A DNA stretch of 47,153 nt, taken from Actinomycetota bacterium. GTDB taxonomy: Bacteria > Actinomycetota > Actinomycetes > Actinomycetales > Dermatophilaceae. Positions 37,236 through 43,974 of the stretch are shown here, in pieces. Every line of letters starts with the position of its first letter. Positions within the stretch are counted from its first letter, which is position 1. The DNA is taken from the NCBI GenBank assembly GCA_020161815.1, contig JAIUOP010000021.1, positions 1-47,153 of the forward strand, written 5' to 3'. The position numbers and the translations under genes are program-made. The notes under the pieces are model-generated. The model saw nothing but the letters and a program-made list of their open reading frames with translations. It had not been told where the DNA came from and searched no databases.

Positions 37236-37241
37236 TAGGCT
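37236..37241 (+). promoter_or_regulatory. Likely -10 box of the NYN gene (leaderless)
   Basis: TAGGCT ends 6 nt before ATG 37248, in the 25-nt gap after the lipoprotein gene. The same arrangement is seen before rarA and padR in this window. Confidence 0.45.
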
Positions 37242-37247
37242 GCCCTC

Positions 37248-37820
37248 ATGAGTGAGCGATCCGAGGGCTCCCGGACCACCTACGTCCTGGTCGACGGCGA
37301 GAACATCGACGCCACGCTCGGCACCTCGATCCTCGGTCGGCGCCCGCACCCGGACGAGCGGCCCCGCTGGGACCGCTTGCTCTCCTTCGCCCGGGCCCAG
37401 TGGAGCCAGGACGTGCGGGCACTGTTCTTCCTCAATGCCAGCAGCGGCATGCCGATGGCCTTCGTCCAGGCCCTCAAGGCGATGGACTACGAGCCCATCC
37501 CGCTGTCCGGTCCGGCCGATGTCAAGGTCGTCGACCTCGCGATCCAGCGCACGCTCCAGGCCCTGGACGCCCGCGACGCCGACCTCATGCTCGTCAGCCA
37601 CGACGGGGACTTCCTCACCGACATGGAGCGCCTCCTGGACAGCGACCGTCGGGTCGGCGTGGTCGCCTTCAGCGAGTTCCGCAACGCCGGCTTCGCGGCC
37701 CTGGAGTCGCGCGGCCTGCACGCCTTCGACCTCGAGTACGCGGTCGGGGCCTTCAACACGCGCCTGCCCCGCCTGCGGGTCATCCCGATCGAGGAATTCG
37801 ACCCGGCCGCCTACCTGTAA
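37248..37820 (+). CDS. NYN (PIN-like) domain protein
   Basis: 190 residues. The NYN nuclease-like pattern of acidic residues is present: YVLVDGENID (Asp16), ADVKVVDLAIQRTL and DADLMLVSHDGDF, the positions that coordinate metal in PIN-like RNases. An RNA-processing nuclease role is the family expectation; target unknown. The transcript is probably leaderless. Its last codons contain a TAAACT box that may serve the efp leader. Confidence 0.88.
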   Translation: MSERSEGSRTTYVLVDGENIDATLGTSILGRRPHPDERPRWDRLLSFARAQWSQDVRALFFLNASSGMPMAFVQALKAMDYEPIPLSGPADVKVVDLAIQRTLQALDARDADLMLVSHDGDFLTDMERLLDSDRRVGVVAFSEFRNAGFAALESRGLHAFDLEYAVGAFNTRLPRLRVIPIEEFDPAAYL

Positions 37821-37828
37821 ACTCGGCG

Positions 37829-37900
37829 ATGAATCCCAACCCCTCGCGGGGGTCTGGCGTGCCCACGGACGGTGAGCACCCGGCATACGACGACCAGTGA
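37829..37900 (+). CDS. Possible 23-codon leader ORF upstream of efp
   Basis: ATG 37829 opens a 23-codon frame ([20 protein letters not shown] then DDQ) placed 5 nt after a TAAACT -10 box (37818-37823), so it could be translated from a leaderless mRNA. Its stop overlaps a GTG at 37897 that is in frame with efp. It is Pro-rich but has no Pro-Pro pair. Whether it is translated is unknown. Confidence 0.3.
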   Translation: MNPNPSRGSGVPTDGEHPAYDDQ

Positions 37901-37914
37901 AGGCAGCGACACCC

Positions 37915-38475
37915 GTGGCAACAACGAACGACCTCAAGAACGGCATGGTGCTCAAGATCGACGGTCAGCTGTGGACCGTCGTGGAGTTCCAGCACGTCAA
38001 GCCCGGCAAGGGTCCGGCCTTCGTGCGCACCAAGCTCAAGAACGTCACCTCGGGCAAGACCCTCGACAAGACCTTCAACGCCGGCGTCAAGGTCGAGACG
38101 AGCAATGTCGACAAGCGCACGATGCAGTACCTCTACAACGACGGCACCGACTTCATCTTCATGGACGGTGACACCTACGACCAGGTGCACGTGAGCAAGG
38201 AGAAGGTCGGCGACGCCGCGAAGTACATGGTGGAGAACCAGGATGCGATCGTCGCCCGCAACGAGGGTGAGGTGCTCTTCATCGAGCTCCCCGCCTCGGT
38301 CGTGCTCGAGATCACGTACACCGAGCCGGGCCTGCAGGGCGACCGCTCGACCGGTGGCACCAAGCCGGCGACGGTCGAGACCGGCGCCGAGATCCAGGTC
38401 CCGCTCTTCCTCGAGACCGGCACGAAGATCAAGGTGGACACCCGCGACGGGTCCTACCTCGGCCGCGTCAACTGA
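37915..38475 (+). CDS. efp: Elongation factor P
   Basis: 186 residues, three beta-barrel domains. The N-terminal KOW-like domain starts [20 protein letters not shown] and carries the tip loop KPGKGPAF with Lys32. Conserved later motifs are [11 protein letters not shown] and the C-terminal [15 protein letters not shown] relieves ribosome stalling at polyproline. GTG 37915 gives the start seen in actinobacterial homologues (MATT); GTG 37897, which overlaps the small upstream ORF, would add six residues. nusB follows 15 nt later, the usual pairing. Confidence 0.97.
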   Translation: MATTNDLKNGMVLKIDGQLWTVVEFQHVKPGKGPAFVRTKLKNVTSGKTLDKTFNAGVKVETSNVDKRTMQYLYNDGTDFIFMDGDTYDQVHVSKEKVGDAAKYMVENQDAIVARNEGEVLFIELPASVVLEITYTEPGLQGDRSTGGTKPATVETGAEIQVPLFLETGTKIKVDTRDGSYLGRVN

Positions 38476-38490
38476 GCTGAGCCACCCTTC

Positions 38491-38904
38491 ATGGCTGCCC
38501 GCACCAAGGCCCGCAAGGCTGCCCTCGACCTGCTCTTCGAGGCCGACCAGCGGGGTGTCAACGTCTCCGAGCTGCTCTGCCAGCGCCTCGCCGAGCCCGC
38601 GGGGGAGGCGCCGGTGCGGGAGTACACCGCGTCGCTCGTGCGGGGCACGGTCGAGCACTGGGTCGCGATCAACGAGCTGATCACGACGTGGTCGCAGGGC
38701 TGGACCATCGATCGGATGCCGGCCGTCGACCGCGCCATCCTGCGCTTGGGCACCTTCGAGGTCGTGTATGCCGAGGACGTCCCCGAGGTTGTCGCCATCG
38801 ACGAGTGGGTGGCGCTGGCCACCGATCTCTCGACCGATGAGAGTCCCAAATTCGTCAACGGGGTCCTGGGCCGCCTGCTCGAGCTCAAGCCGACCTTGGG
38901 CTGA
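38491..38904 (+). CDS. nusB: Transcription antitermination protein NusB
   Basis: 137 residues, all-helical. It begins ARTKARKAALDLLFEADQRG and has the conserved MPAVDRAILRLGTFEVVY and VAIDEWVALATDLSTDESPKF segments. NusB binds boxA RNA with NusE in rRNA antitermination. It is the last clear housekeeping gene before the mobile region. Confidence 0.96.
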   Translation: MAARTKARKAALDLLFEADQRGVNVSELLCQRLAEPAGEAPVREYTASLVRGTVEHWVAINELITTWSQGWTIDRMPAVDRAILRLGTFEVVYAEDVPEVVAIDEWVALATDLSTDESPKFVNGVLGRLLELKPTLG

Positions 38905-38907
38905 GCT

Positions 38908-39048
38908 GTGGACCTGATCGGGCGCAACGTCGTTCGGCCGATCGCGCCCGAGGATGTCGACGCCCTGCAGGCCCTTGAGGCGGCAGCCGACACCCTCCTG
39001 TGGGGTGGGAGGCCAACCTGGCCCGCTGGGGGCGTCGAGCGCTCATGA
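38908..39048 (+). pseudogene. Possible acetyltransferase remnant
   Basis: A 46-codon frame starting at GTG 38908, 3 nt after nusB. NVVRPIAPEDVDALQALEAA resembles the first strand and helix of GNAT acetyltransferases, but the frame ends after 46 codons with no GNAT core. It may be a truncated gene, or chance coding in high-GC DNA. Low certainty. Confidence 0.3.
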
Positions 39049-39079
39049 TGAAGGAACTCGTCACGGAACCGTGACCGGT

Positions 39080-39097
39080 ACAGGAGTGATCTCCTGT
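39080..39097 (+). other. Short hairpin before the DUF1906 gene
   Basis: ACAGGAG (39080-39086) and CTCCTGT (39091-39097) form a perfect 7-bp stem with a TGAT loop. It lies upstream of a TATCAT box (39120-39125) and of GTG 39156, so it may end transcription from nusB. No U-tract. Confidence 0.4.
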
Positions 39098-39155
39098 GGT
39101 TGATGTGACGAAAGTTCACTATCATCGGGTCCGCCCCTTGCCCTGGAGGACATCC

Positions 39156-40073
39156 GTGCACCCTGGTTCGTTGCGGCGCCTCGTGGCCGCCCTCGCCGTC
39201 TCTGTCGGTGTCGGCGGTCTGACTGTCCCCGTGGCCGGGGCTGCGCCCGCTGAGAAGCAGGTGGCCTACGCCGGAGTCACCGTCTCGGTCCCCGCGGACT
39301 GGCCGGTCATCGACCTGGACGCCTCCGACGATGTCTGTGTCCGGTTGGACGTCGACGCGGTCTATCTCGGGACCGCACCTGAGCAACAGAACTGCCCCTC
39401 CCGGGCGGTCGGGCGTGGCAACACGGTCTGGATCGGACCGACCGGCGCCGACGAGCAGACCGCCACCGGCCGCAAGGGATGGTCTTCGCCCGGGGCGCGG
39501 GGCACGATCCGCCGCAACGACCAGGACAAGCGATCCGATGTGGCGCTCCAGGGTCGCGGCGTCTCCGTGCGGACCGGCTGGGGTCCGCAGGGCTCGGCTG
39601 CGGTTGACGCCATCGTTGCCGACATGGAGATCAGCGCGGACCCCGTGCCGGTCCCAAGTCGGGCACCCGCCCAGCGGCGAACCACCGTCCCGACCCCTCG
39701 CCAGGAGCCAGTGCCCGTGGGGCCGAAGACCGCCGAGGAACGCGTGGCTCCGGCCTCGCTGTCCTCCCTGACGGCGGCCGTTCCGGTGGGGCAGCCACTG
39801 TATGGCGCGATGGCCTTCGACGCCTGCAGCGCGCCGTCCGTCACGAGCATGCAGGCGTGGCGCCAATCGCCGTATGTCGCCGTGGGCATCTACACCAGCG
39901 GATCGATGCGGGCCTGCCCCTTCCAGGGCGGGACGTCGTGGATCAACCAGGTGACCGCGCAGGGCTGGGGCCTCATCCCGATCCATGTCGGGCCTCTGGC
40001 TGTGACAGGTTGGTTGGGCCCCACCGTGACGGCTTGTTCTGGCCCCACGGGCGACGCGCCGGGGTGGTTGTGA
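39156..40073 (+). pseudogene. DUF1906-type secreted protein truncated by an IS21 element
   Basis: A signal peptide (LRRLVAALAVSVGVGGLTVP, cut near AGA-APA) precedes a middle domain of unknown type and a Pro-rich linker. Then comes the start of a DUF1906 glycoside-hydrolase-like domain (YGAMAFDACSAPSVTSMQAW, YVAVGIYTSGS, WGLIPIHVG). The domain normally continues well past IHVG, but here host sequence ends near 40000. The last ~24 codons (PLAVTGWLGPTV onward) are IS21 terminal repeats, with the stop inside the third repeat. It is therefore a broken gene. The missing 3' part is not found in this window. Confidence 0.8.
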
Positions 40074-40093
40074 CGGTTTGATCTGGCCCCACC
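40001..40093 (+). repeat. Three terminal repeats of the IS21 left end
   Basis: Three 25-nt direct repeats at 40001-40025, 40025-40049 and 40069-40093, consensus TGTGACGG-TTG-TCT followed by GGCCCCACC. Multiple terminal repeats that bind the transposase are typical of IS21-family ends. Repeat 1 differs most (TGTGACAGGTTGGTTG). Confidence 0.85.
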
Positions 40094-40143
40094 TGAGCCT
40101 GAGTCCCATCGGATGGTTCTCAAGGCAAAGGGGTTCGGTCGGG

Positions 40144-41832
40144 ATGGGATCACGTGTGGACGTCTTCGCTGCGATCCGCCGGGACGCCCGGGTCGAGGAG
40201 CTCTCGATCCGTGAGCTCGCGGCCCGGCACCGGGTGCACCGGCGTACGGTCCGTCAGGCGCTGGCGTGCGCGGAGCCGCCACCGAGGAAGCGGCCGGTGC
40301 GGTCCTCGCCGCGGCTGGAGCCGTACAAGGCTGCGATCGACGCCATGCTCGTCTCGGACCTGGACGCTCCCCGTAAGCAGCGGCACACCGCCACGCGGAT
40401 CCTGGCCCGGCTGGTCGAGGAACACGACGCGACCGGGTTGTCGTACTCCACGGTGCGGGACTACGTGCGGGTCCGCCGCGCCCAGGTCGACCGTCAGGCC
40501 GGGCGGCGGGTCGAGGTGTTCATCGCCCAGGACCACGCGCCCGGGGTGGAGGCGCAGGTCGACTTCGGCGAGGTCTGGGTCGTCCTGAATGGGGTGCGCA
40601 CCAAGTGCTTCCTGTTCGTGTTCTGGCTGGCCCACTCCGGCAAGGCGATCCACCGGGTCTACCCGACCCAGGCGCAGGAGGCCTTCCTCGAGGGGCACAT
40701 CGCCGCGTTCGAGGCGATCGGCGGGATCCCGAGTGGGCACATCAAGTACGACAACCTCAAGGGCGCGGTCGCGAAGGTCGTCCACGGCCCCGGCCGGGCG
40801 AGGGTGGAGACCGAGCGGTGGGTGCTGTTCCGCTCCCACTACGGCTTCGACGCCTTCTACTGCCAACCCGGGATCGAGGGCGCCCACGAGAAGGGCGGGG
40901 TCGAGGGTGCGGTCGGCTGGTTCCGCCGCAACCACCTCACCCCCATGCCCGAGGTGACCGACCTGGCCGAGCTCAACGCGAAGATCCAGGCCTGGGAGTC
41001 CGCCGACGACGCCCGCGTCATCAGCGGCCGGGCCGAGCCGGTCGGCGCAGCGTTCGCCCGGGAGCGACCCCTGCTGGCCCCGTTGCCGGTCGAGGGGTTC
41101 GACCCGGGCACGGTGCTGCACCCGCGGGTGGACCGCTCCTCGATGGTCACCGTGCGGATGGTGAAGTACTCCGTTCCGGCGCACCTGATCGGGCGCCGGG
41201 TGCGGGTCTCGCTGCGCGCTTCCCAGGTCGTGGTCTTCGACGGGCGCACGGTCGTCGCGGTCCACCAGCGGGTCGCGGCCCGCACCGGGCACCGCCTCGA
41301 CCTGGACCACTACCTGGAGGTCCTGCGGACCAAGCCCGGCGCCCTGCCGGGCTCCACCGCCCTGGCCCAGGCGCGTGCGGCGGGCACGTTCACCCCGGCG
41401 CACGAGGCGTTCTGGGTCGAGGCGCGCAAGGTCAACGGCGACGCCGACGGCACCCGCGAGCTGATCGAGGTCCTCCTACTCCACCGCAGCATGAACCAGC
41501 GGGACGTCGTGGCAGGGATCCGGGCTGCCCTGACCGTGGGCGCGGTCTGCGCCGACGTCGTCGCCGTCGAGGCCCGCCGCCACGCCACCACCGCCAGCAA
41601 TTCGAGCTCCGAGGGTGGAGCCAGCGGAGGCCGTCACCTCGCTGCTCACCACGTCGTGCGCGAGGAACGGGTTGTCAGCCTGACCCAGCGCCGCCTCACC
41701 GACCCGGCCGCGGTCATCGCCGGCCTCCCACCGGACACCCGGCCCCTGCCCTCGGTGGCGGCCTACGACGAGCTCCTCCCGCGACGACGAACCCTCCCCA
41801 CCGATCAGGAGGCGCAGGTGAGCACCCGATGA
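40144..41832 (+). CDS. istA: IS21 family transposase IstA
   Basis: 562 residues. The N-terminal helix-turn-helix is LSIRELAARHRVHRRTVRQA (residues 20-39). The rve/DDE core has Asp140 (VEAQVDFGEVWV), Asp203 (IKYDNLKGAV) and the Glu of AHEKGGVEGAVGWF (Glu254). A C-terminal Mu-type beta-barrel region follows (MVKYSVPAHLIGRRVRV). It catalyses strand transfer of the element. ATG 40144 starts after the terminal repeats. It is translationally coupled to istB (ATGA). The frame looks intact, so the element may be active in trans. Confidence 0.96.
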   Translation: MGSRVDVFAAIRRDARVEELSIRELAARHRVHRRTVRQALACAEPPPRKRPVRSSPRLEPYKAAIDAMLVSDLDAPRKQRHTATRILARLVEEHDATGLSYSTVRDYVRVRRAQVDRQAGRRVEVFIAQDHAPGVEAQVDFGEVWVVLNGVRTKCFLFVFWLAHSGKAIHRVYPTQAQEAFLEGHIAAFEAIGGIPSGHIKYDNLKGAVAKVVHGPGRARVETERWVLFRSHYGFDAFYCQPGIEGAHEKGGVEGAVGWFRRNHLTPMPEVTDLAELNAKIQAWESADDARVISGRAEPVGAAFARERPLLAPLPVEGFDPGTVLHPRVDRSSMVTVRMVKYSVPAHLIGRRVRVSLRASQVVVFDGRTVVAVHQRVAARTGHRLDLDHYLEVLRTKPGALPGSTALAQARAAGTFTPAHEAFWVEARKVNGDADGTRELIEVLLLHRSMNQRDVVAGIRAALTVGAVCADVVAVEARRHATTASNSSSEGGASGGRHLAAHHVVREERVVSLTQRRLTDPAAVIAGLPPDTRPLPSVAAYDELLPRRRTLPTDQEAQVSTR

Positions 41833-42650
41833 CCCCCGCCAGCAACACCTCGCCGACGCCGGTCGCGCACACGCTGCGGCGTCGGCGCGGCCTGACCGAG
41901 GAGGCCGCCGCGGCGGCGGTCGACCAGGCCTGCCGCCGGCTGCGGCTACCGACGATCCGCGCCCTGGTCGACCAGGCCGTGACCGCCGCGACCAAGGAAC
42001 AGCTGACCTACCACGGCTTCCTGGCCGAGCTGCTGCTGGCCGAGGTCGACGACCGAGACCGCCGCTCCACCCTCCGCCGGGTCAAGGCCGCCGGGTTCCC
42101 CCGCGAGAAGTGGCTCGGCGACTTCGACATGGCCGCCAACCCGGCCATCAACCCAGCCACCATCAACGAGCTCGCCACCGGCGACTGGATCCGCAAGGGC
42201 GAACCCCTGTGCCTGATCGGGGACTCCGGAACCGGCAAGTCCCACCTGCTCATCGCCCTGGGCACCGCCGCCGCCGAACACGGCCACCGCGTGCGCTACA
42301 CCCTGGCCACGAAACTGGTCAACGAGCTCGTCGAGGCCGCCGACGACAAGGTCCTGGCCAAGACCATCGCCCGCTACGGCCGCGTCGACCTGCTCATCAT
42401 CGACGAGCTCGGCTACATGGAGCTCGACCGCCGCGGCGCCGAGCTGATCTTCCAGGTCCTGACCGAACGCGAAGAGAAGAACTCCATCGCGATCGCCTCC
42501 AACGTCTCCTTCTCCGGCTGGACCGACACCTTCACCGACCCCCGCCTCTGCGCCGCCATCGTCGACCGCCTCACCTACCACGGCACCATCATCGAAACCG
42601 GCACCCACTCCTACCGCCTCGCCCACGGGCGGCGCACCGCCGACTCGTAA
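41829..42650 (+). CDS. istB: IS21 family ATP-binding helper IstB
   Basis: 273-residue DnaC/DnaA-like AAA+ ATPase. Walker A GDSGTGKSH (residues 131-139), Walker B LLIIDELGY, and sensor region IAIASNVSFSGW. The N-terminal helical domain includes LTYHGFLAELLLAEVDDRDR. IstB helps IstA choose and remodel target DNA. ATG 41829 overlaps the istA stop. It appears complete. Confidence 0.96.
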   Translation: MTPASNTSPTPVAHTLRRRRGLTEEAAAAAVDQACRRLRLPTIRALVDQAVTAATKEQLTYHGFLAELLLAEVDDRDRRSTLRRVKAAGFPREKWLGDFDMAANPAINPATINELATGDWIRKGEPLCLIGDSGTGKSHLLIALGTAAAEHGHRVRYTLATKLVNELVEAADDKVLAKTIARYGRVDLLIIDELGYMELDRRGAELIFQVLTEREEKNSIAIASNVSFSGWTDTFTDPRLCAAIVDRLTYHGTIIETGTHSYRLAHGRRTADS

Positions 42651-42696
42651 CTCCTTGGCTCGGGCCAATTCGAGCGGCCTGCAATTCGTGACGGGA

Positions 42697-42729
42697 GCAA
42701 CCGGATGGGCGTGGCCTCTCTCCGGTTGC
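42697..42729 (+). terminator. Hairpin after istB
   Basis: GCAACCGGA (42697-42705) and TCCGGTTGC (42721-42729) form a perfect 9-bp stem with a 15-nt loop, 47 nt after the istB stop. It probably separates istB transcription from the peptide operon. No U-tract. The rest of 42651-42774 shows no gene. Confidence 0.5.
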
Positions 42730-42774
42730 GACGACTCCTCCGATGTGCTGGGATGTGCCCCGGGGGCCGGATTG

Positions 42775-42804
42775 ACCTCCCGTCTGATCCAGCGATCGGG
42801 AGGT
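42775..42804 (+). promoter_or_regulatory. Hairpin that covers the ribosome binding site of the secreted protein gene
   Basis: ACCTCCCG (42775-42782) and CGGGAGGT (42797-42804) form a perfect 8-bp stem. The right arm contains the GGGAGG ribosome binding site that lies 6 nt before ATG 42810, so folding would block translation. TTGACC (42772-42777) could also be a -35 element, but a good -10 is not obvious. Confidence 0.5.
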
Positions 42805-42809
42805 TTATG

Positions 42810-43217
42810 ATGAGTCAAGGAACTAAGACAAGGAGAGCCGTAAGGGCGGTCGGTCTTGGAATTGCATTGGCGCTCATGCCCGCGTCAGCGTATGCCGTGA
42901 GCGTGTCGTCTTCGAACGGCAGCGGAACCCAGTACCGCACCACCAGCTACGGGAACGGCGCCGCCGTCAACGGCGACCTCAAGTCGACGCAGGGGTACGC
43001 CGTCTACTACCAGGGGCGGGTGGATTTGGGCGGCTGCAACGACGTGACCGTCGGTCGATACGCCTCGAACGTCACATCGCTGACTCCCGTGCAGCGCAGC
43101 GGAACCATCGCCACAACCAAAGGCCCGTTCTGCAGCTTCCAAGGAGTACGGTCCAAGGTCTGCCGTGACATCAGCGGGGCGCCGGACAGCTGTGGCGGCT
43201 GGTCCTTGAGGTACTAG
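42810..43217 (+). CDS. Secreted four-cysteine protein of unknown family
   Basis: 135 residues. A clear signal peptide (TKTRRAVRAVGLGIALALMP, then ASAYA) suggests cleavage after Ala29, leaving about 106 residues. The mature part is rich in Ser, Thr, Gly and Tyr, with beta-strand-like stretches (GYAVYYQGRVDLGGCNDVTV), four Cys (likely two disulfides) and a C-terminal DISGAPDSCGGWSLRY. I do not recognise the family. It is unlike lactococcin 972, although it has a similar size and context. ATG 42810 is preferred over 42807 for ribosome-binding-site spacing. The ABC ATPase gene begins 7 nt after its stop, so the protein may be exported, sensed or resisted through that transporter. Confidence 0.8.
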   Translation: MSQGTKTRRAVRAVGLGIALALMPASAYAVSVSSSNGSGTQYRTTSYGNGAAVNGDLKSTQGYAVYYQGRVDLGGCNDVTVGRYASNVTSLTPVQRSGTIATTKGPFCSFQGVRSKVCRDISGAPDSCGGWSLRY

Positions 43218-43224
43218 GAGAACC

Positions 43225-43974
43225 GTGCAGCAGGTCGTCACCCCCGTTCTCGTCGAAGGCCTCAATGTGCGACGAGGTGGCCGACTCGTCATCGAGGACG
43301 CCACGCTTGAGGCGAGCACCGGGGTGACGGCCCTGCTGGGGCCAAACGGTGCTGGAAAGACCTCCCTGCTGGGAGCGATCACCGGGCAGTTTGCTGTCGA
43401 TTCCGGCCAGATCTCCTGGCAAGGACAACGTGTCGACGGGCGTCGCTCGACCGCCTTCCTTGCCACGCTCGGATGGCTCCCTCAAACGCTGACGTTCCCG
43501 CGGAGAATGAGAGTCCGCGAGGTCCTTGACTACGCGGTCTGGCTGAAACGGACCGAGCCAAAGGCTCGCCAGTCCGCGGTCCAAGAAGCGCTATTGGCAG
43601 GAGACCTCGAGGACCTGTGGGACCGACGCGTCGGTGAGCTGTCCGGCGGCGAGCAGCGGAGGGTGGGCCTGGCCGCGGCGACCGTGTGCGACCCACAGGT
43701 CGTCCTGTTGGATGAGCCCACTGTCGGACTCGACCCCTTGCAACGTGAGGCATTCCATCGTCGAATCCGGAGTGCCGCCGATGGGCGGGTCATCATTCTG
43801 GCCACCCACCTCCTTGAAGACGTCGCGGCGACCGCCTCGCAAGTTACGGTCATCCACCACGGCCGGGTCCTGTTCGTCGGGGCCGTGAACGACTTCTGCG
43901 ACGACGAGGACATCACGGTCGACGGGCTGCGTGGCGCCTTGGGTCGCCTCTTGACCGGCCCCACCGCGACATGA
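43225..43974 (+). CDS. ABC transporter ATP-binding protein (cargo operon)
   Basis: 249 residues. Walker A GPNGAGKT (residues 39-46), Q-loop in LGWLPQTLTFP, signature LSGGEQRRV, Walker B VVLLDEPTVGLD and H-loop ATHLLED. It is the type found with separate permeases in drug and peptide efflux or immunity systems. GTG 43225 follows the secreted-protein stop by 7 nt, with AGGAG at 43217-43221. It overlaps the permease gene (ATGA). GC is visibly below that of istA/istB. Confidence 0.93.
   Translation: MQQVVTPVLVEGLNVRRGGRLVIEDATLEASTGVTALLGPNGAGKTSLLGAITGQFAVDSGQISWQGQRVDGRRSTAFLATLGWLPQTLTFPRRMRVREVLDYAVWLKRTEPKARQSAVQEALLAGDLEDLWDRRVGELSGGEQRRVGLAAATVCDPQVVLLDEPTVGLDPLQREAFHRRIRSAADGRVIILATHLLEDVAATASQVTVIHHGRVLFVGAVNDFCDDEDITVDGLRGALGRLLTGPTAT

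Noticed and set aside
37829..37900. Polyproline attenuator peptide for efp
   Set aside because: The mini-ORF has several Pro but no Pro-Pro pair, so EF-P-dependent stalling is not expected.
42651..42775. IS21 right end directly after istB
   Set aside because: I looked for the complement of the left repeats (GGTGGGGCCAG...GTCACA) and found none here; GGCTCGGGCCAATTCGAGC is only weakly similar.
42810..43217. Lactococcin 972 family bacteriocin
   Set aside because: Size and ABC context are similar, but the GGGTW-type start and the Tyr/His pattern of that family are absent and four Cys are present.
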